44,988 nucleotides of DNA, from the NCBI GenBank assembly GCA_002254845.1, contig NKPT01000027.1, positions 1 to 44,988 on the forward strand. The letters run 5' to 3'. The translations under genes and the position numbers were made by a program. Numbering within the stretch: the stretch's first letter is position 1; each line of letters opens with the position of its first letter. Source of the DNA: Chloracidobacterium sp. CP2_5A (GTDB taxonomy: Bacteria > Acidobacteriota > Blastocatellia > Chloracidobacteriales > Chloracidobacteriaceae). The notes beneath the pieces are model-generated. The model made no database searches, was not told the DNA's origin, and was given only the letters and a program-made list of their open reading frames with translations. Of the stretch, positions 43,349 through 44,988 are shown piece after piece.

Positions 43349-43992
43349 GATTTTTTCATGTCACGACTGGCGCATTTCAAGCGCACACCTACTTTTTGAT
43401 ATGCGAGCAAACTCGCCAGGCGCTGGTGATTGATCCGGGCGAGGAGTTTGACGTCATCGCCGACGCCATTCGCAAGGAGCGGTTGGAAGTGGCGCGCATC
43501 GTCATCTCGCACGCGCACTTGGATCACTTCTGGAGCGCCGGGGCGCTCAGGGCGCTGACGGGCGCGCCGATCCACCTGCATCCGGCGGATGACTTTCTCT
43601 ACGCGCAGTTGCCGGAGCAAGGCTCCTGGTTTGGCTTTAAGCTGGAGGCGGCGCCGCCGCCGGACGTGTACCTCAAGGACGGCGACACGCTGACATTTGG
43701 AAACGAGCGGGTCAGCGTGCGCCACGTGCCCGGGCATTCGCCCGGGCACGTGATGCTTTACAGCGATACCGACGCCTGGGTAGGCGACTGCTTGTTTGCC
43801 TCATCGGTTGGCCGCGTGGACCTGCCGGGCGGAGACGGGCCGACCCTCATCAGGTCCATCGAGGAGCGCATCGTAACGCTGGGCGAGCATTACCGCATTT
43901 ATCCCGGCCATGGACCAGCCACCACGGTGGCGCGTGAGCTGGATGACAATCCGTTTCTGAGCGGCCGCATCCCGGGAATGAGCCGGCGGTGA
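43345..43992 (+). CDS. Metallo-beta-lactamase-fold hydrolase (glyoxalase II-like)
   Basis: A 215-residue MBL-fold enzyme. The metal site HAHLDH is at 56-61, followed by the His in VPGHSPGHVM, the bridging Asp in VGDCLF and the final His in IYPGHGP. The length and motif pattern match hydroxyacylglutathione-hydrolase-like MBL proteins that act on thioesters or persulfides. It starts at GTG overlapping the Fic-like stop as GTGA, with a strong AGGAGGAG site. An unusually strong 13-bp inverted repeat lies inside the gene (43723-43752). Confidence 0.9.
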   Translation: MRFFHVTTGAFQAHTYFLICEQTRQALVIDPGEEFDVIADAIRKERLEVARIVISHAHLDHFWSAGALRALTGAPIHLHPADDFLYAQLPEQGSWFGFKLEAAPPPDVYLKDGDTLTFGNERVSVRHVPGHSPGHVMLYSDTDAWVGDCLFASSVGRVDLPGGDGPTLIRSIEERIVTLGEHYRIYPGHGPATTVARELDDNPFLSGRIPGMSRR

Positions 43993-44020
43993 GCCATCGG
44001 TCATCGCCGGGCGCGGCGCG

Positions 44021-44230
44021 CTAAAACTTCGTGATGCTGATGTCCTCGGCGCGCTCTTCCGGCTTGGTCAAGAAGAAGCCTAGCGCGGAGCCGCCAGCCG
44101 CCACGAAGCACACAACCGCAATCCAAAACTTGTAGGTTTCCGTTGATGACGCTTGGCTTATGTAGACCCAAGCCCCAACGATAGCCAAGACAATCGCGAT
44201 ACCGAGCAATCCAATCCGAAGAGGGGACAT
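44021..44230 (-). CDS. Small two-helix membrane protein
   Basis: A 69-residue protein with two hydrophobic segments (IGLLGIAIVLAIVGAWVYI and FWIAVVCFVAAGGSALGFFL) and a short charged C-terminus ending DISITKF. GGAGG lies 8 bases before the ATG at 44230, so that start is preferred over 44245. It converges on the MBL gene with 28 bases between the stops. No family recognised. Confidence 0.65.
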   Translation of the reverse strand: MSPLRIGLLGIAIVLAIVGAWVYISQASSTETYKFWIAVVCFVAAGGSALGFFLTKPEERAEDISITKF

Positions 44231-44382
44231 ACGATCAGCCTCCAAGGTGTGACAGGTGGGGGTGGAAGGTGAAGCGGCTGATGCTTCAGCGCGCTGGAAT
44301 GCAAAGTTAGCGAAGTGTGCGCATTATTACATGCGCAAAGAGCGGCGGACAAGTCCGCGCGGCGACGATTGAAAGAAAGTCG

Positions 44383-44410
44383 TTGCAATTGGCGGGCGCT
44401 GTGCTACTAT
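44383..44410 (+). promoter_or_regulatory. Promoter of the tRNA-tuf operon
   Basis: TTGCAA (44383-44388), a 16-base spacer and TACTAT (44405-44410) lie 48 bases before the first tRNA. Both hexamers are good sigma70 matches and the spacer is followed by a GC-rich discriminator. Confidence 0.6.
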
Positions 44411-44457
44411 TGGCGCTTTTCGAGGAAATTATGGCGCCAAGCGCGAAGGAGGTTTGT

Positions 44458-44530
<73 letters not shown>

Positions 44531-44549
44531 CTTCAAAACGAAGCTTATT

Positions 44550-44636
44550 GCAGGGGTGGCCGAGTGGTTAATGGCGGCAGACTGTAAATCTGCTCTCTTC
44601 GCGAGTACACAGGTTCGAATCCTGTCCCCTGCACCA
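44550..44636 (+). tRNA. tRNA-Tyr (anticodon GTA)
   Basis: Acceptor stem GCAGGGG pairs with CCCCTGC; the anticodon loop CTGTAAA contains GTA; a long variable arm marks a class II tRNA. The CCA end is encoded. Confidence 0.97.
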
Positions 44637-44648
44637 GCTTGGCGTTGA

Positions 44649-44723
<75 letters not shown>

Positions 44724-44728
44724 TCCAC

Positions 44729-44801
<73 letters not shown>

Positions 44802-44890
44802 CTTGCGGCTTTTTCGCGTCGCCCGCCCCCGAAGTCGGCGAGCGATGCGCTACTTTCGCGACAAATCGCGCTATTTATCGAGGTTTTGAC

Positions 44891-44988
44891 ATGTCAAAGG
44901 AGAAATTCGACCGGAGTAAGACGCACGTCAACATTGGGACGATAGGTCACGTGGATCACGGGAAGACGACGTTGACGGCGGCCATCAC
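44891..44988 (+). CDS. tuf: Elongation factor Tu (3' cut by window edge)
   Basis: The first 32 residues of EF-Tu are present, including the N-terminal [14 protein letters not shown] and the P-loop [16 protein letters not shown]-Tu carries aminoacyl-tRNA to the ribosome. A GAGG precedes the ATG. It follows the four tRNA genes and is expected to be co-transcribed with them, as in many bacteria. Confidence 0.98.
   Translation, partial: MSKEKFDRSKTHVNIGTIGHVDHGKTTLTAAI

Overview
The window is about 45 kb of GC-rich (roughly 60-65%, by eye) chromosomal DNA from a Gram-negative bacterium. The style fits an acidobacterium of the Blastocatellia/Chloracidobacterium type: a PknB-like kinase with C-terminal TPRs, tandem MacB-like permeases, a fused homocysteine methyltransferase/MTHFR, a class III ribonucleotide reductase homologue with an ATP cone, and many lipoproteins with Ala/Pro-rich linkers. 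That placement is inferred from gene content alone and no marker gene was aligned. No prophage, IS element, CRISPR array or integron is visible. Most of the window is core or housekeeping sequence.

Layout. 1-6.5 kb: the tail of an unknown gene, a class III RNR-like protein, a secreted HExxH metalloprotease and an EF-G paralogue. 6.6-12.6 kb: a small membrane protein, a pteridine-reductase-like SDR, a secreted BNR-repeat protein, mutM, and an FHA-GAF-HD-GYP regulator. 12.6-18.9 kb: a TPR protein with an ABC-2 permease, folP, the xerC-nadD-rsfS operon, and bioF. 18.9-24.1 kb: two MacB-like permeases with a frameshifted small ORF coupled behind them, a lipoprotein, pterin carbinolamine dehydratase, and a hybrid histidine kinase with a degenerate ATPase. 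24.4-29.2 kb: ribD, then an opposite-strand operon (membrane protein, Ser/Thr kinase, glutamine-amidotransferase-like protein without its nucleophile), and a TlpA-type thioredoxin lipoprotein. 29.2-36.5 kb: a repeat-bearing gene desert, a secreted esterase with a frameshifted TfoX-like gene upstream, a membrane spermidine-synthase-like protein, and the methyltransferase/MTHFR fusion. 36.9-44.2 kb: a tiny secreted His/Arg-rich peptide divergent from a heavy-metal RND efflux operon, which continues into a degenerate Fic protein and a metallo-beta-lactamase-fold hydrolase. 44.4-45 kb: the conserved tRNA Thr-Tyr-Gly-Thr cluster leading into tuf, cut by the window edge.

Three themes stand out. First, 15-18 bp tandem duplications recur. 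One 17-bp copy breaks the TfoX-like gene, another 17-bp copy rewrites the end of nadD, and a four-copy 17-bp array sits in the gene desert, while the 15-bp copies inside genes keep frame. Second, several enzyme folds have lost key residues: an amidotransferase without Cys, a Fic protein without its motif, a histidine kinase without its N-box Asn, an SDR with Cys for Ser, and an RNR without an obvious thiyl Cys. These look like regulatory or binding proteins. Third, the divergent unit of a His-rich periplasmic peptide and a metal RND pump, with a 14-bp inverted repeat between them, is a candidate metal-handling locus with unusual passengers.
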